Origin: an uncultured Oligoflexia bacterium
GTDB taxonomy: Bacteria > Bdellovibrionota > Bacteriovoracia > Bacteriovoracales > Bacteriovoracaceae
Direction of reading: 5' to 3'
NCBI GenBank assembly: GCA_937120495.1
Contig: CAKZJW010000149.1
Coordinates: 1 to 53,161 of the forward strand
DNA length: 53,161 nucleotides
A program made the translations under genes and the position numbers. Of the stretch, positions 31,708-39,454 are shown piece by piece. Positions within the stretch are counted from its first letter, which is position 1. The number at the start of each line of letters is the position of its first letter. Below the pieces are notes generated by a model. It ran no database searches. It saw nothing but the letters and a program-made list of their open reading frames with translations, and was not told the DNA's origin.

Positions 31708-32310
31708 TTAAAACTGGTACATTGCAGTTAATAGAAGTTTTAAATATGAACCTCTAATATCAACTGTATCATCCTGTTTTACTTCAAAAGGTTTGTGATA
31801 CTGAGCTAAAAGCCCAACAATAACTTTTTCGTTTAGTCGAAGATCAGCTCCACCACCAAAGTTTAAACCAAATGTTGTTTTGATATCGGACTCTTCCTCA
31901 TCATCAACAATTTGCGGAGAGTAAAATCCAAGTCCACCAAGAAGAAACGGTGAAAATGCATCAAACTCATAAGATCTAGCTTTTATGCTCATTACATATC
32001 CAGTAAGTTTAACTTCTCTGTCTTTGTAAGCATGAGATGAAAAGTGAAGGTTTACTAGTAAGTCAAAAGAGTAACTTGCTGTATAGCTATACAAAAGGTC
32101 AGCTGTGATTTGGCTATCACCATATTTTTCGAATTGGCCTAAAAGAAATGTTTGACCTAATCCAATTCCGATAGCGTGCTTGTGAATCTCTCTACCTGAA
32201 TTAGAAGTGTCTTCTTTAGGCTCTTTTTCACCTTTTGCGTGAATGTTTGGACTGTAAACGTAAAAACTCATGGCCATTAAGACCATGAGTTTAGAAATAT
32301 ATTTAAACAT
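31708..32310 (-). CDS. Small outer-membrane beta-barrel protein
   Basis: The 200-residue precursor has a signal peptide (KLMVLMAMSFYVYSPNIHAKG). After it come alternating beta strands typical of an eight-stranded OmpA/OmpX-like barrel (HAIGIGLGQTFLLGQF, ADLLYSYTASYSFDLLVNLHF, TFGLNFGGGADLRLN), ending in LLLTAMYQF with a terminal aromatic residue. Specific function is unknown. It lies 17 bases after the PhaR-like gene and 18 before the ATPase pair. Confidence 0.82.
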   Translation of the reverse strand: MFKYISKLMVLMAMSFYVYSPNIHAKGEKEPKEDTSNSGREIHKHAIGIGLGQTFLLGQFEKYGDSQITADLLYSYTASYSFDLLVNLHFSSHAYKDREVKLTGYVMSIKARSYEFDAFSPFLLGGLGFYSPQIVDDEEESDIKTTFGLNFGGGADLRLNEKVIVGLLAQYHKPFEVKQDDTVDIRGSYLKLLLTAMYQF

Positions 32311-32327
32311 ATATTGTTTCTCTTTAA

Positions 32328-32741
32328 TTAGTTAAGAGTTGTAGGAGTTTCCATGTTGTTAAGTGTATTAACATTGTTCATGAAAGCTGGAGTGATCTCT
32401 TCTTTAACTTCAGGAGCTTTTTCAACGATAGCTTTTGGAAAGTTTAATCCCATTTCAGCTTCTAGGCCTCTGATATAACCAGTAAGAGTTCCTTCTTCTG
32501 ATCTAATAACTCTTTTAAGTAACTCAGTGTCACCAGCTTTAAGAGACTTTCTCTCTTGGTCAGCTAATAATTGAAGTTGAGTTGTGTATGTAATGTCATT
32601 TTTAGTTTTGTTATCGATAACTTGAATTTCATTACCTTCTCTGATGATTTGAGAGATTTCTTCAAGTGTTACGTAGCAAGATTGAAACGTGTCATAAAGT
32701 TTTCTGTTTTGGTACCTTTTGATGATTCTAACGTCTTTCAT
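32328..32741 (-). CDS. PhaR-like DNA-binding regulator
   Basis: Residues 1-65 match the N-terminal domain of the polyhydroxyalkanoate accumulation regulator PhaR: IIKRYQNRKLYDTFQSCYVTL, followed by a DIxxLI-type helix and TKNDIT. The typical second half of PhaR is not clear here; the C-terminal ~70 residues are helical and end in an Asn/Thr-rich tail. In polymer-making bacteria PhaR represses granule-protein genes. No PHA synthase or phasin is in this window, so its targets may be different. It heads a leftward run with the barrel and ATPase genes, after a possible long leader. Confidence 0.82.
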   Translation of the reverse strand: MKDVRIIKRYQNRKLYDTFQSCYVTLEEISQIIREGNEIQVIDNKTKNDITYTTQLQLLADQERKSLKAGDTELLKRVIRSEEGTLTGYIRGLEAEMGLNFPKAIVEKAPEVKEEITPAFMNNVNTLNNMETPTTLN

Positions 32742-32869
32742 TTTGGTTTTCCCCTATTTTTTTCTTCCCCTAAAACAAGCATTTTGCTTTAGGCTGTTTA
32801 AGTTATTATTAAGTAGCTATGCGGTATAAATATATTTTGTATATAAATAACGCTTGCGCTAATAATCTT

Positions 32870-32890
32870 GAGTGCACATGTAGTACACTC
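32870..32890. promoter_or_regulatory. Imperfect dyad, operator-like
   Basis: GAGTG-n-AC on one side mirrors GT-n-CACTC on the other across 21 bases. It covers the -10 of the leftward promoter candidate, the usual place for a repressor site. Confidence 0.4.
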
Positions 32891-32909
32891 GTTGCCTCGA
32901 AAAAGTCAA
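32880..32909 (-). promoter_or_regulatory. Possible promoter of the PhaR-like gene
   Basis: Reading leftward, TTGACT (complement of 32904-32909) and TACTAC (complement of 32880-32885) are separated by 18 bases. The -10 lies inside the dyad at 32870-32890. The leader would be about 130 bases. Confidence 0.35.
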
Positions 32910-32997
32910 CCCACTAAGTCAAAAAAACGTCAATTTTTTGAATTAAGGTAAAAATTAAGTATTTTTTATATGGTGCAAGGAGCCATAGAGAGCTCTA

Positions 32998-33014
32998 GAT
33001 AGGAAAATATGACC
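32998..33014 (+). repeat. Direct repeat, copy 1
   Basis: GATAGGAAAATATGACC matches the copy at 33065-33081 in 14 of 17 positions. Both lie upstream of the TPR lipoprotein gene, 67 bases apart, about six helical turns. Confidence 0.5.
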
Positions 33015-33064
33015 ACTATCAGCTGAATCGAGCTAATTCTTTAAAAATTCACATCAGTTCTCCC

Positions 33065-33081
33065 GATAGGACAATATGGGC
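33065..33081 (+). repeat. Direct repeat, copy 2
   Basis: GATAGGACAATATGGGC, the second copy of the repeat at 32998-33014, ends 37 bases before the TPR lipoprotein start. Confidence 0.5.
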
Positions 33082-33118
33082 TTTTCTATGGTGAAAAGCA
33101 TTGTTTTAGGGATATTTC

Positions 33119-34954
33119 ATGATGAAAAACAACTCCAAATTAAGCTTAATACTCACTTTTTCTCTGTTTATAGGTTGTTCAAGCCTCGATAAATCCAGGG
33201 AAATTGCGCAGAGTAAAAAGGAAAAAAAGAGCCAAGAAGATGTTTTGGCAGAAGTTTCCTCAAAGCTTAAGGAGATGGTGGAGTCCGCTAAGAAGGGCGG
33301 TCAGTCAAAGGTTGATTACCTAGCAGGAGATATGTTCTTAAAGGCCAATGCTGCAACAATGGAGAATGACTTTAAAACGGCGAACTTGATCTATGAGAAT
33401 CTAGTGAACCTTGTTGATGATGATGATTTTATCCATAAAAAGTACGCGATAAGTCTTATAAGAACAGGTGAGCTCAAGAAGTCTCTATCATTATTAGATA
33501 GAGTATTTAAAAACTCTAAAAATCAAGACTCTCAAACAGGTTTATTATTAGCTGGAGTACATTCGAGCTTAGGAGAGGTTGCAAAATCTCAAGTTGTATA
33601 CCGATCAATATTAGCAGCGAGTCCAAAAAACGAAGAAGCCTGTGTATTTTTAGGCAAGTCTTATGCACTTGAGGATAAATTTGCGAAGGCTGTTGCAACA
33701 CTTAAAAATTGTGAAAAAAGAATTAAAGGAAAAGGAATCTTCTCTTATTATATAGGTAAGCTTTATGTGGATAAAGAGAAGCTTGATATCGCAAAAACTT
33801 ACTTTAAAAAATCAGCAAAGATTCAGCCAAGCTTTAGCCAGTCTGTTATGGCCCTAGGGGTTATATATGAAGAGCAAAAGAAAAGTGACAGGGCGCTTAA
33901 GGTCTATAAAAAGTATTTAAAAAACTATCCAAATGATCCTTTGATTTTAAATCGTATTGTTCAAATTATGTTTAGTGAGGAAAAGTTTAAGGAAGTTATT
34001 CCTTATGCAGAGAAGCTTAGTGACTTTGAGCCAGATAATTTAAACTTAAAAGTGAAGTTAGGGATTTTATACACTGATGCAAAAGAATATGCTCAGGCAA
34101 TATCCACTTTTAAAAGTCTATTAGTTCATGTGCCCAAAAACGATAAAATACTTTATTATCTAGGTGCTATCTATCAAGAAAAGCAAGAGCTGGAGAGTGC
34201 GATAGATTACTTTACAATGATTCCGCCAGAGAGTGGTCTTTATCAAGATAGTTCTGTTCAAGTTGCTCAGATGTTAAGTTCCTTAGCTCAAACTGACAAA
34301 ACAGAAAAAAGTGACAAGGCGTTTATCGAGTTTGTTGATCAAAAAATTGCAGAACAATCACCGCTTAAGGTTGAGTTTAGTGTAATCAAAGCAAGTTACT
34401 TGGAAGCGACAAATGCATTCTCAAGGTCTATTGCCTCATTAGAAGAAGTGTCTACTCTTGAGAACTTTTCAGAAAATCATAAATACTATCTTGCTTCTCT
34501 ATATGAGAAGGTGAAAAAATTTGAGGAATCAGAAAAGGTTATTAAAAAGATTTTAAAAGATGATCCAGAAAATGCACATGCTTGGAACTTTCTAGGTTAC
34601 TCTCTTCTAGAGAGAAAGACTAAGATGGATGATGCCTTTAAATATATCAGTAAAGCTGTAGAGTTAAGACCAGAAGATGGATTCATACGTGACTCTCTTG
34701 GATGGTATTACTTTAAAGTTGGAAAAATTGATGAGGCATTGAATGAGCTTTTGAAAGCAATAAAGGTTGAACCCAAAGATGTTTCTATTCAGAAACACTT
34801 AGCAATTGTTTATTCAGTAAAAAGAGATTTCAAATCAGCTAAAAGACATATTGATAAAGCGATTAGCTATGCGAGTCAGGATGCAGATAAAGCAGAGCTG
34901 GACGAGGTTCTTAGAAGCATCGTTCAAAAAAGATTACCTGCGTCAGCTAAATAA
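33119..34954 (+). CDS. TPR-repeat lipoprotein
   Basis: The 611-residue protein has a signal ending in SLFIGC, so it is probably a lipoprotein (the Phe at -3 is unusual). It is then built almost entirely of tetratricopeptide repeats, about ten to twelve, from residue ~70 to ~600 (for example AKTYFKKSAKIQPSF and AHAWNFLGYSLLERKTKMDDA). TPR lipoproteins act as scaffolds for envelope complexes. The adjacent downstream gene encodes a LolB-like lipoprotein, as in several proteobacteria. An AGGGA ribosome site supports the start; ATG codons at 33119 and 33122 are both possible. Confidence 0.85.
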   Translation: MMKNNSKLSLILTFSLFIGCSSLDKSREIAQSKKEKKSQEDVLAEVSSKLKEMVESAKKGGQSKVDYLAGDMFLKANAATMENDFKTANLIYENLVNLVDDDDFIHKKYAISLIRTGELKKSLSLLDRVFKNSKNQDSQTGLLLAGVHSSLGEVAKSQVVYRSILAASPKNEEACVFLGKSYALEDKFAKAVATLKNCEKRIKGKGIFSYYIGKLYVDKEKLDIAKTYFKKSAKIQPSFSQSVMALGVIYEEQKKSDRALKVYKKYLKNYPNDPLILNRIVQIMFSEEKFKEVIPYAEKLSDFEPDNLNLKVKLGILYTDAKEYAQAISTFKSLLVHVPKNDKILYYLGAIYQEKQELESAIDYFTMIPPESGLYQDSSVQVAQMLSSLAQTDKTEKSDKAFIEFVDQKIAEQSPLKVEFSVIKASYLEATNAFSRSIASLEEVSTLENFSENHKYYLASLYEKVKKFEESEKVIKKILKDDPENAHAWNFLGYSLLERKTKMDDAFKYISKAVELRPEDGFIRDSLGWYYFKVGKIDEALNELLKAIKVEPKDVSIQKHLAIVYSVKRDFKSAKRHIDKAISYASQDADKAELDEVLRSIVQKRLPASAK

Positions 34955-34980
34955 TATTAAATTGATTTATTGAAGTGAAC

Positions 34981-35007
34981 AGTTCATAGTTTTGCTATGA
35001 ACTTTTT
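34981..35007 (+). terminator. Terminator-like hairpin covering the next start codon
   Basis: AGTTCATAG pairs perfectly with CTATGAACT (nine pairs) around TTTTG, followed by TTTT. It lies 26 bases after the TPR gene stop. The second arm includes the ATG (34997-34999) of the LolB-like gene, so it could end transcription, block translation, or both. Confidence 0.65.
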
Positions 35008-35641
35008 GCATTTTAAGCCTAGATTTATAAACCTATTTTTTCTTCAGTTTCTTTTCGTTTCGTGCTCTTTATTTGAGCAGCAAACAATTAGTTCTAACCC
35101 TTCGGTCGAAGCATCTAGAATTTGTTTAAGTGCAGAGGGAAGAGGAAGGCTTTTAGTTTCTGGTCATAAGTTCTTGTTTAATTTTTCATCCGCGTTAGAG
35201 AGAGAGTCGAGTGAATGGTATATGTCCTTATCGTTTCCGTTATATGGAGAAGAGACCTTTTTGGTTTCATGGGATGAAAAAGGCCTTTTAAATTTTGATG
35301 CAAGTTTTGAGAATAAAATTTTAAAAGATAAGCAGAGAGTTGACCCAGAGATGCTGCATCTTTTTCTAAAAAAGTGGGCAGCGCTAATTGTGGAAATTGA
35401 TCAGCTAAAAAAACAAAAGAATGTTGATAAGAGCTTTGACTCGGAGTTCAATTGGACTAGTTCTCGTCGCTCCTTAATTGCAGTTTCAAATTTATCTAAA
35501 AATGAGTCAATTCGATTGGAGTTCAAAAACTTAATCGATTCAAATTACTTTGGGCGTTATGATATTTTTATGCGTAGCAAAGGTGTGGAACAAGTAAAAT
35601 TAGAGTTGATTGTAAGGAAATGTTTGGAAAAGGCTGACTAA
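34997..35641 (+). CDS. LolB-like outer-membrane lipoprotein
   Basis: The 214-residue protein has a hydrophobic signal ending in LQFLFVSC, a probable lipoprotein. The mature part begins with an alpha segment, then runs of beta strands (GRGRLLVSGHKFLFNFSSA, WYMSLSFPLYGEETFLVSWD) that resemble LolB, the outer-membrane receptor that inserts lipoproteins. Similarity is judged by eye and is weak. The TPR-lipoprotein neighbour is consistent with lolB context in other proteobacteria. Its ATG has no ribosome site and lies in a terminator-like hairpin; a TTG three codons on is an alternative start. Confidence 0.55.
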   Translation: MNFLHFKPRFINLFFLQFLFVSCSLFEQQTISSNPSVEASRICLSAEGRGRLLVSGHKFLFNFSSALERESSEWYMSLSFPLYGEETFLVSWDEKGLLNFDASFENKILKDKQRVDPEMLHLFLKKWAALIVEIDQLKKQKNVDKSFDSEFNWTSSRRSLIAVSNLSKNESIRLEFKNLIDSNYFGRYDIFMRSKGVEQVKLELIVRKCLEKAD

Positions 35642-35659
35642 AAGTGTCAGCATGAGACT

Positions 35660-35702
35660 ACTATATAGTGTCGTATTGCACTAGTTGTCATGTACATCTA
35701 GT
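35660..35702. promoter_or_regulatory. Two dyads upstream of oppA
   Basis: A perfect 10-base palindrome ACTATATAGT (35660-35669) is followed by a 23-base dyad in which ACTAG and TGT mirror ACA and CTAGT (35680-35702). They lie 74-116 bases before the peptide-binding protein gene and could be an operator. Confidence 0.4.
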
Positions 35703-35775
35703 TTTTATACAACACTTAAAAATAATAATGTAAAATGATTTAGATTTTTTTTGAATATATAAAAGGGGTATTAAG

Positions 35776-37536
35776 ATGTTTAAAAGCTTACTAGTAGTGT
35801 TGAGTGGGGTAATGATCCTAGGTGCAAGTTGTACTAAAAAAGTAGACTTGAAGGATAGAACTCTTCATGTAAATGTTTCTGCAAAAGTTAAAGGGTTTGA
35901 TCCTGTAAATGCTGGTGATACTTACTCAAGTGGAGAAATTGCAAGAGTTTATGAAGGACTTTTAACTTATCACTATTTAAAGAGACCTTATACTCTAATA
36001 CCTAATTTGGCTGAAGATATGCCAACTGTATCTAATAATGGAATGACTTATACTTTTAAAATTAAAAAAGGTGTTAAGTTTCAAGACAATAAATGTTTTC
36101 CAAATGGAAAGGGAAGAGAGCTTAAGGCGAAAGATTTTGTTTACTCGATCAAAAGAATGGCCGATGCAAAAAATGTTTCAGAGGGGTGGTGGCTTCTTGA
36201 TAAAAAAATCAAAGGTCTAAATGCTTGGAGAACAAAATATAAAACTGAAAAAACTAACTACGACGAAGTTGTTGAAGGTGTAAAAGCTTTAGATGACTAT
36301 ACAATTCAATTTACTTTGAGTCAGCCTTATCCTCAGTTCCTATACTCTCTTGCAATGGTTTATACATTTGCAGTGCCAAAAGAAGCTGTTGATTTCTACG
36401 GAAAAGATTTTCTTAATAACCCAGTTGGGACAGGGCCTTTTGTAACTAAGCCTTATACTCAGGGAACAAGAATTGAATATACAAAAAGTCCAAGTTATAG
36501 AGATGTATTTTACCCAACAGAGGGAAGTGCTGAAGATAAAGCAAATGGTCTTTTAGCAGATGCTGGAAAAAAGTTACCATTAGTAGACAAGATCGTTGTT
36601 TCTATCATTACAGAGTCTCAACCAGCATGGTTAAACTTTGAAAAAGGTAAGTTAGATCTAAATGGAATTCCTAAAGATAACTTTGAATCAGTTGTAACTC
36701 CAGATAAAGGTGTTACTGATAAATATGCTAAGAAAGGAATTGATCTTGTAATTACACCGGATCTTGATATTACTTATATTGCCTTTAACCATGAAGACCC
36801 TCTATTTAAGAGTAATCTAAAGTTAAGACAAGCAATGTCTCTTGCTTATGATGGTGATACTGCTAATAAACTTTTTTATAATAACCAAGGAATTATTGCT
36901 CAAACACTTCTTCCTCCAGGAATTGGTGGATATGATCCAAACTATAAGAATCCATATAGACAATTCAGTGTTGAAAAAGCAAAGAAGCTACTAGCTGAAG
37001 CTGGTTATAAAAATGGAAAAGGTTTACCTACAATAATGTATGACACAACAGCAACGACTGTTGCTCGTCAGATGGGTGAATACTTTAAAAAACAAATGGC
37101 ACAAATCGGAATTAATATTCAACTTAATACAAATACATGGCCACAACTAACAAAAAAAGTAAAAACAAAGCAAACTCAAATCTTTGGAATGGCTTGGCTT
37201 GGGGATTACCCAGATGCTGAAAACTTTCTACAGTTAACTTATGGACCAAACATGGCTCCAGGACCAAACGGTGGTAACTATAACAACAAAGAATTTAATA
37301 AAGGCTTTGCTATTGCTACGAAGATGCAACCTGGTCCTGAAAGAGCGGCAAAATATAAAGAGCTAGCTCAAAAATCAGCAGAAGATGTTTCTCTTCTTCT
37401 TGGTGTTCATAGAACAAGTTTTGTAGTTAAACACTCATGGTTAAAAAATTATAAATTCTCAACTTTTAATCACGGTCATTCAAAATACTACAGCCTTGAT
37501 CTTAAGAAAAAAGCTGAAATGATCAACAAGCTATAG
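35776..37536 (+). CDS. oppA: Oligopeptide ABC transporter, substrate-binding lipoprotein
   Basis: The 586-residue protein belongs to the SBP family 5 (OppA/DppA). A lipoprotein signal ends at GASC (Cys21). Domain motifs include VKGFDPVNAGDTYSSGEI, FKIKKGVKFQDN (near residue 95) and LNNPVGTGPF (near 215). It would capture peptides in the periplasm for the OppBC channel. It is the first gene of a four-gene unit (27 bases to oppB) and ends clear of any terminator. An AAGGGG ribosome site supports the start. Whether it binds oligo- or dipeptides is not decidable from motifs. Confidence 0.9.
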   Translation: MFKSLLVVLSGVMILGASCTKKVDLKDRTLHVNVSAKVKGFDPVNAGDTYSSGEIARVYEGLLTYHYLKRPYTLIPNLAEDMPTVSNNGMTYTFKIKKGVKFQDNKCFPNGKGRELKAKDFVYSIKRMADAKNVSEGWWLLDKKIKGLNAWRTKYKTEKTNYDEVVEGVKALDDYTIQFTLSQPYPQFLYSLAMVYTFAVPKEAVDFYGKDFLNNPVGTGPFVTKPYTQGTRIEYTKSPSYRDVFYPTEGSAEDKANGLLADAGKKLPLVDKIVVSIITESQPAWLNFEKGKLDLNGIPKDNFESVVTPDKGVTDKYAKKGIDLVITPDLDITYIAFNHEDPLFKSNLKLRQAMSLAYDGDTANKLFYNNQGIIAQTLLPPGIGGYDPNYKNPYRQFSVEKAKKLLAEAGYKNGKGLPTIMYDTTATTVARQMGEYFKKQMAQIGINIQLNTNTWPQLTKKVKTKQTQIFGMAWLGDYPDAENFLQLTYGPNMAPGPNGGNYNNKEFNKGFAIATKMQPGPERAAKYKELAQKSAEDVSLLLGVHRTSFVVKHSWLKNYKFSTFNHGHSKYYSLDLKKKAEMINKL

Positions 37537-37561
37537 TTAAAAAGTTATTAGGAAAAAATAA

Positions 37562-38506
37562 ATGAGTGGAAATTTAAATTATATTATTAGAAGACTTCTT
37601 TATCTGATTCCAGTTTTACTGGGGGTATGTGGATTAGTCTTCCTTTTATTCAATGTTGTTGCAGGGGATCCAACAATGCTTCTTCTTGGGAAGCATGCTG
37701 ATGCTCAACAAATGGCAGACCTTAAAGCACAACTTGGGCTTGATAAAAGTCTTATTGCTCAATATTTCGATATTGTAAAATCTGCTTTTACTTTTGACTT
37801 TGGAAGAAGCTGGGCAACGAAGCAACAAATAACAGAGATGCTTTATCAAGGAGCAATTCCTTCGTTAACTCTAACAATACCGGGATTTTTTATTTCAACT
37901 GTAATGAGTTTAATGATTGCAATCTTTGTTGCTTACTATAGAGGAAAGGGAATTGACCTGTTTATTAGAACTCTTGCAATTGCACTTATGAGTACTTCAT
38001 CACTTGTTTATATTCTTGTCTTTCAAAAGTACTTGGCATTTGAGTTAGGGTTATTTGAAATTTCTGGTTATGAATATGGCTTTCCTAGCTTTATTCCTTA
38101 TATTGCCCTTCCTGTTGTTATTTGGGTTGTTATGAGTATTGGGCCAGATGTTAGATTTTATAGAACACTGATTCTAGATGAAATTTATCAAGACTACGTA
38201 AGAACTGCTCGAGCAAAAGGACTTAGTGAAAAGAAAATCCTTTTTAAACATGTTCTTAGAAATGCACTAATACCTGTTATAACTTATACGGTTGTAAATC
38301 TTCCGTTCTTGATATTGGGAGCTCTACTTCTGGAGAGTTTCTTTAGTATCCCCGGACTTGGAGGGTTAACTCTTTCGGCGGTAAATGCATCTGACTTCCC
38401 TGTAATTAAGGCCATGGCAATTCTATCAGCAATTGCTTACATCCTTTTTACGTTGGTATCAGACATCCTGTACACTTTGGTAGATCCAAGAGTGAAGTTA
38501 AATTAG
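37562..38506 (+). CDS. oppB: Oligopeptide ABC transporter permease OppB
   Basis: The 314-residue integral membrane protein has the N-terminal segment NYIIRRLLYLIPVLLGV and about six membrane helices of the OppB/DppB type. The cytoplasmic EAA loop reads YVRTARAKGLSEKKILFKHVLRNALIPV (near residue 220), which docks to the ATPase. It is followed by the C-terminal DILYTLVDPRVKL typical of OppB. It sits between oppA and oppC. Confidence 0.93.
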   Translation: MSGNLNYIIRRLLYLIPVLLGVCGLVFLLFNVVAGDPTMLLLGKHADAQQMADLKAQLGLDKSLIAQYFDIVKSAFTFDFGRSWATKQQITEMLYQGAIPSLTLTIPGFFISTVMSLMIAIFVAYYRGKGIDLFIRTLAIALMSTSSLVYILVFQKYLAFELGLFEISGYEYGFPSFIPYIALPVVIWVVMSIGPDVRFYRTLILDEIYQDYVRTARAKGLSEKKILFKHVLRNALIPVITYTVVNLPFLILGALLLESFFSIPGLGGLTLSAVNASDFPVIKAMAILSAIAYILFTLVSDILYTLVDPRVKLN

Positions 38507-38533
38507 AGATTACAAAAAAATGAAAGGTAATTA

Positions 38534-39448
38534 ATGAGTACACAAGTTTTATCAAATGAATCTGTAAAAAAAGAAAGTGTTGAGATTGAAGAAAGTCGCT
38601 CTTTATGGGGAGAGGCTTGGCATAGACTTAAAAAAGATAAAGTCGCAATGACATGTTTAATTATTGTATGTCTTTATTCTTTAATTGGTCTTTTGTCGGC
38701 ACTTGGATTAGTTGCTGCAGACTGGGCAAAAGAAGTTGGACCAAGTTATGCACCTCCTTTTGAAAACTGGGACTATATTTTAGGAACAGATATTTTTGGA
38801 CGTGATGTTTTAAAGAAAGTTATTCATGGGACACAGATCGCCATGAGTGTAGGATTAATTTCTTCTTTGATTGCAATTCCAATTGGTGTTGTTCTCGGTG
38901 CTCTTGCTGGATATTTCGGTGGATGGGTAGATGAGATCATTGTTTGGTTTTATACGACTTTCTCATCAATTCCAGGAATTATTCTCCTTATGAGTATTGC
39001 CTTTGTTTTGGGAAAAGGAATAACAACTGTTTATATTGCCTTGGGGCTTACAAGTTGGGTGGGGCTTTGTCGCCTTATTCGAGGGGAAGTAATGAAGCAT
39101 AAAAATAGAGAATATGTTCAAGCAGCTGGAGCATTAGGTGCAGGTCATGGAAGAAAGCTTTTCAAGCATATTCTTCCAAACGTAACTCATATAATTATTA
39201 TTTTTACATCACTTCAATTTCAAGTAGCAATTAAATCTGAAGTTATTCTTTCCTATATTGGTCTAGGTGTTTCAGGGCAACCAAGTTGGGGGACGATGAT
39301 TGACGATGCAAAAATGGAACTCGCTAGAGATGTTTGGTGGCAATTAGCTGGGGCAACGTTTGCAATGTTCTTTGTTGTTCTTGCATTTAATATTCTTGGA
39401 GATGCTCTAAGAGATGCACTTGATCCAAAACTTAAAGGAAAAGGTTAA
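38534..39448 (+). CDS. oppC: Oligopeptide ABC transporter permease OppC
   Basis: The 304-residue permease has an N-terminal cytoplasmic part containing SLWGEAWHRLKKDKVAM, the periplasmic motif LGTDIFGRDVLKKVIHG (near residue 80) that is diagnostic for OppC/DppC, and the EAA loop YVQAAGALGAGHGRKLFKHILPN (near 195). About six membrane helices are predicted. The start has an AAAGG ribosome site. The ATPase gene follows after 6 bases. Confidence 0.93.
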   Translation: MSTQVLSNESVKKESVEIEESRSLWGEAWHRLKKDKVAMTCLIIVCLYSLIGLLSALGLVAADWAKEVGPSYAPPFENWDYILGTDIFGRDVLKKVIHGTQIAMSVGLISSLIAIPIGVVLGALAGYFGGWVDEIIVWFYTTFSSIPGIILLMSIAFVLGKGITTVYIALGLTSWVGLCRLIRGEVMKHKNREYVQAAGALGAGHGRKLFKHILPNVTHIIIIFTSLQFQVAIKSEVILSYIGLGVSGQPSWGTMIDDAKMELARDVWWQLAGATFAMFFVVLAFNILGDALRDALDPKLKGKG

Positions 39449-39454
39449 TAAGTT

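Larger units (their letters stand above)
32742..33118. promoter_or_regulatory. 377-base divergent control region
   Basis: This AT-rich gap separates the leftward PhaR-like gene from the rightward TPR lipoprotein gene and holds no credible open frame. It contains an imperfect dyad (32870-32890), a leftward promoter-like pair that overlaps it, three leftward TTGAC-type -35 elements (about 32904-32934), a possible leader hairpin (32769-32793) and a 17-base direct repeat (32998 and 33065). All are consistent with regulated divergent promoters. Confidence 0.6.
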
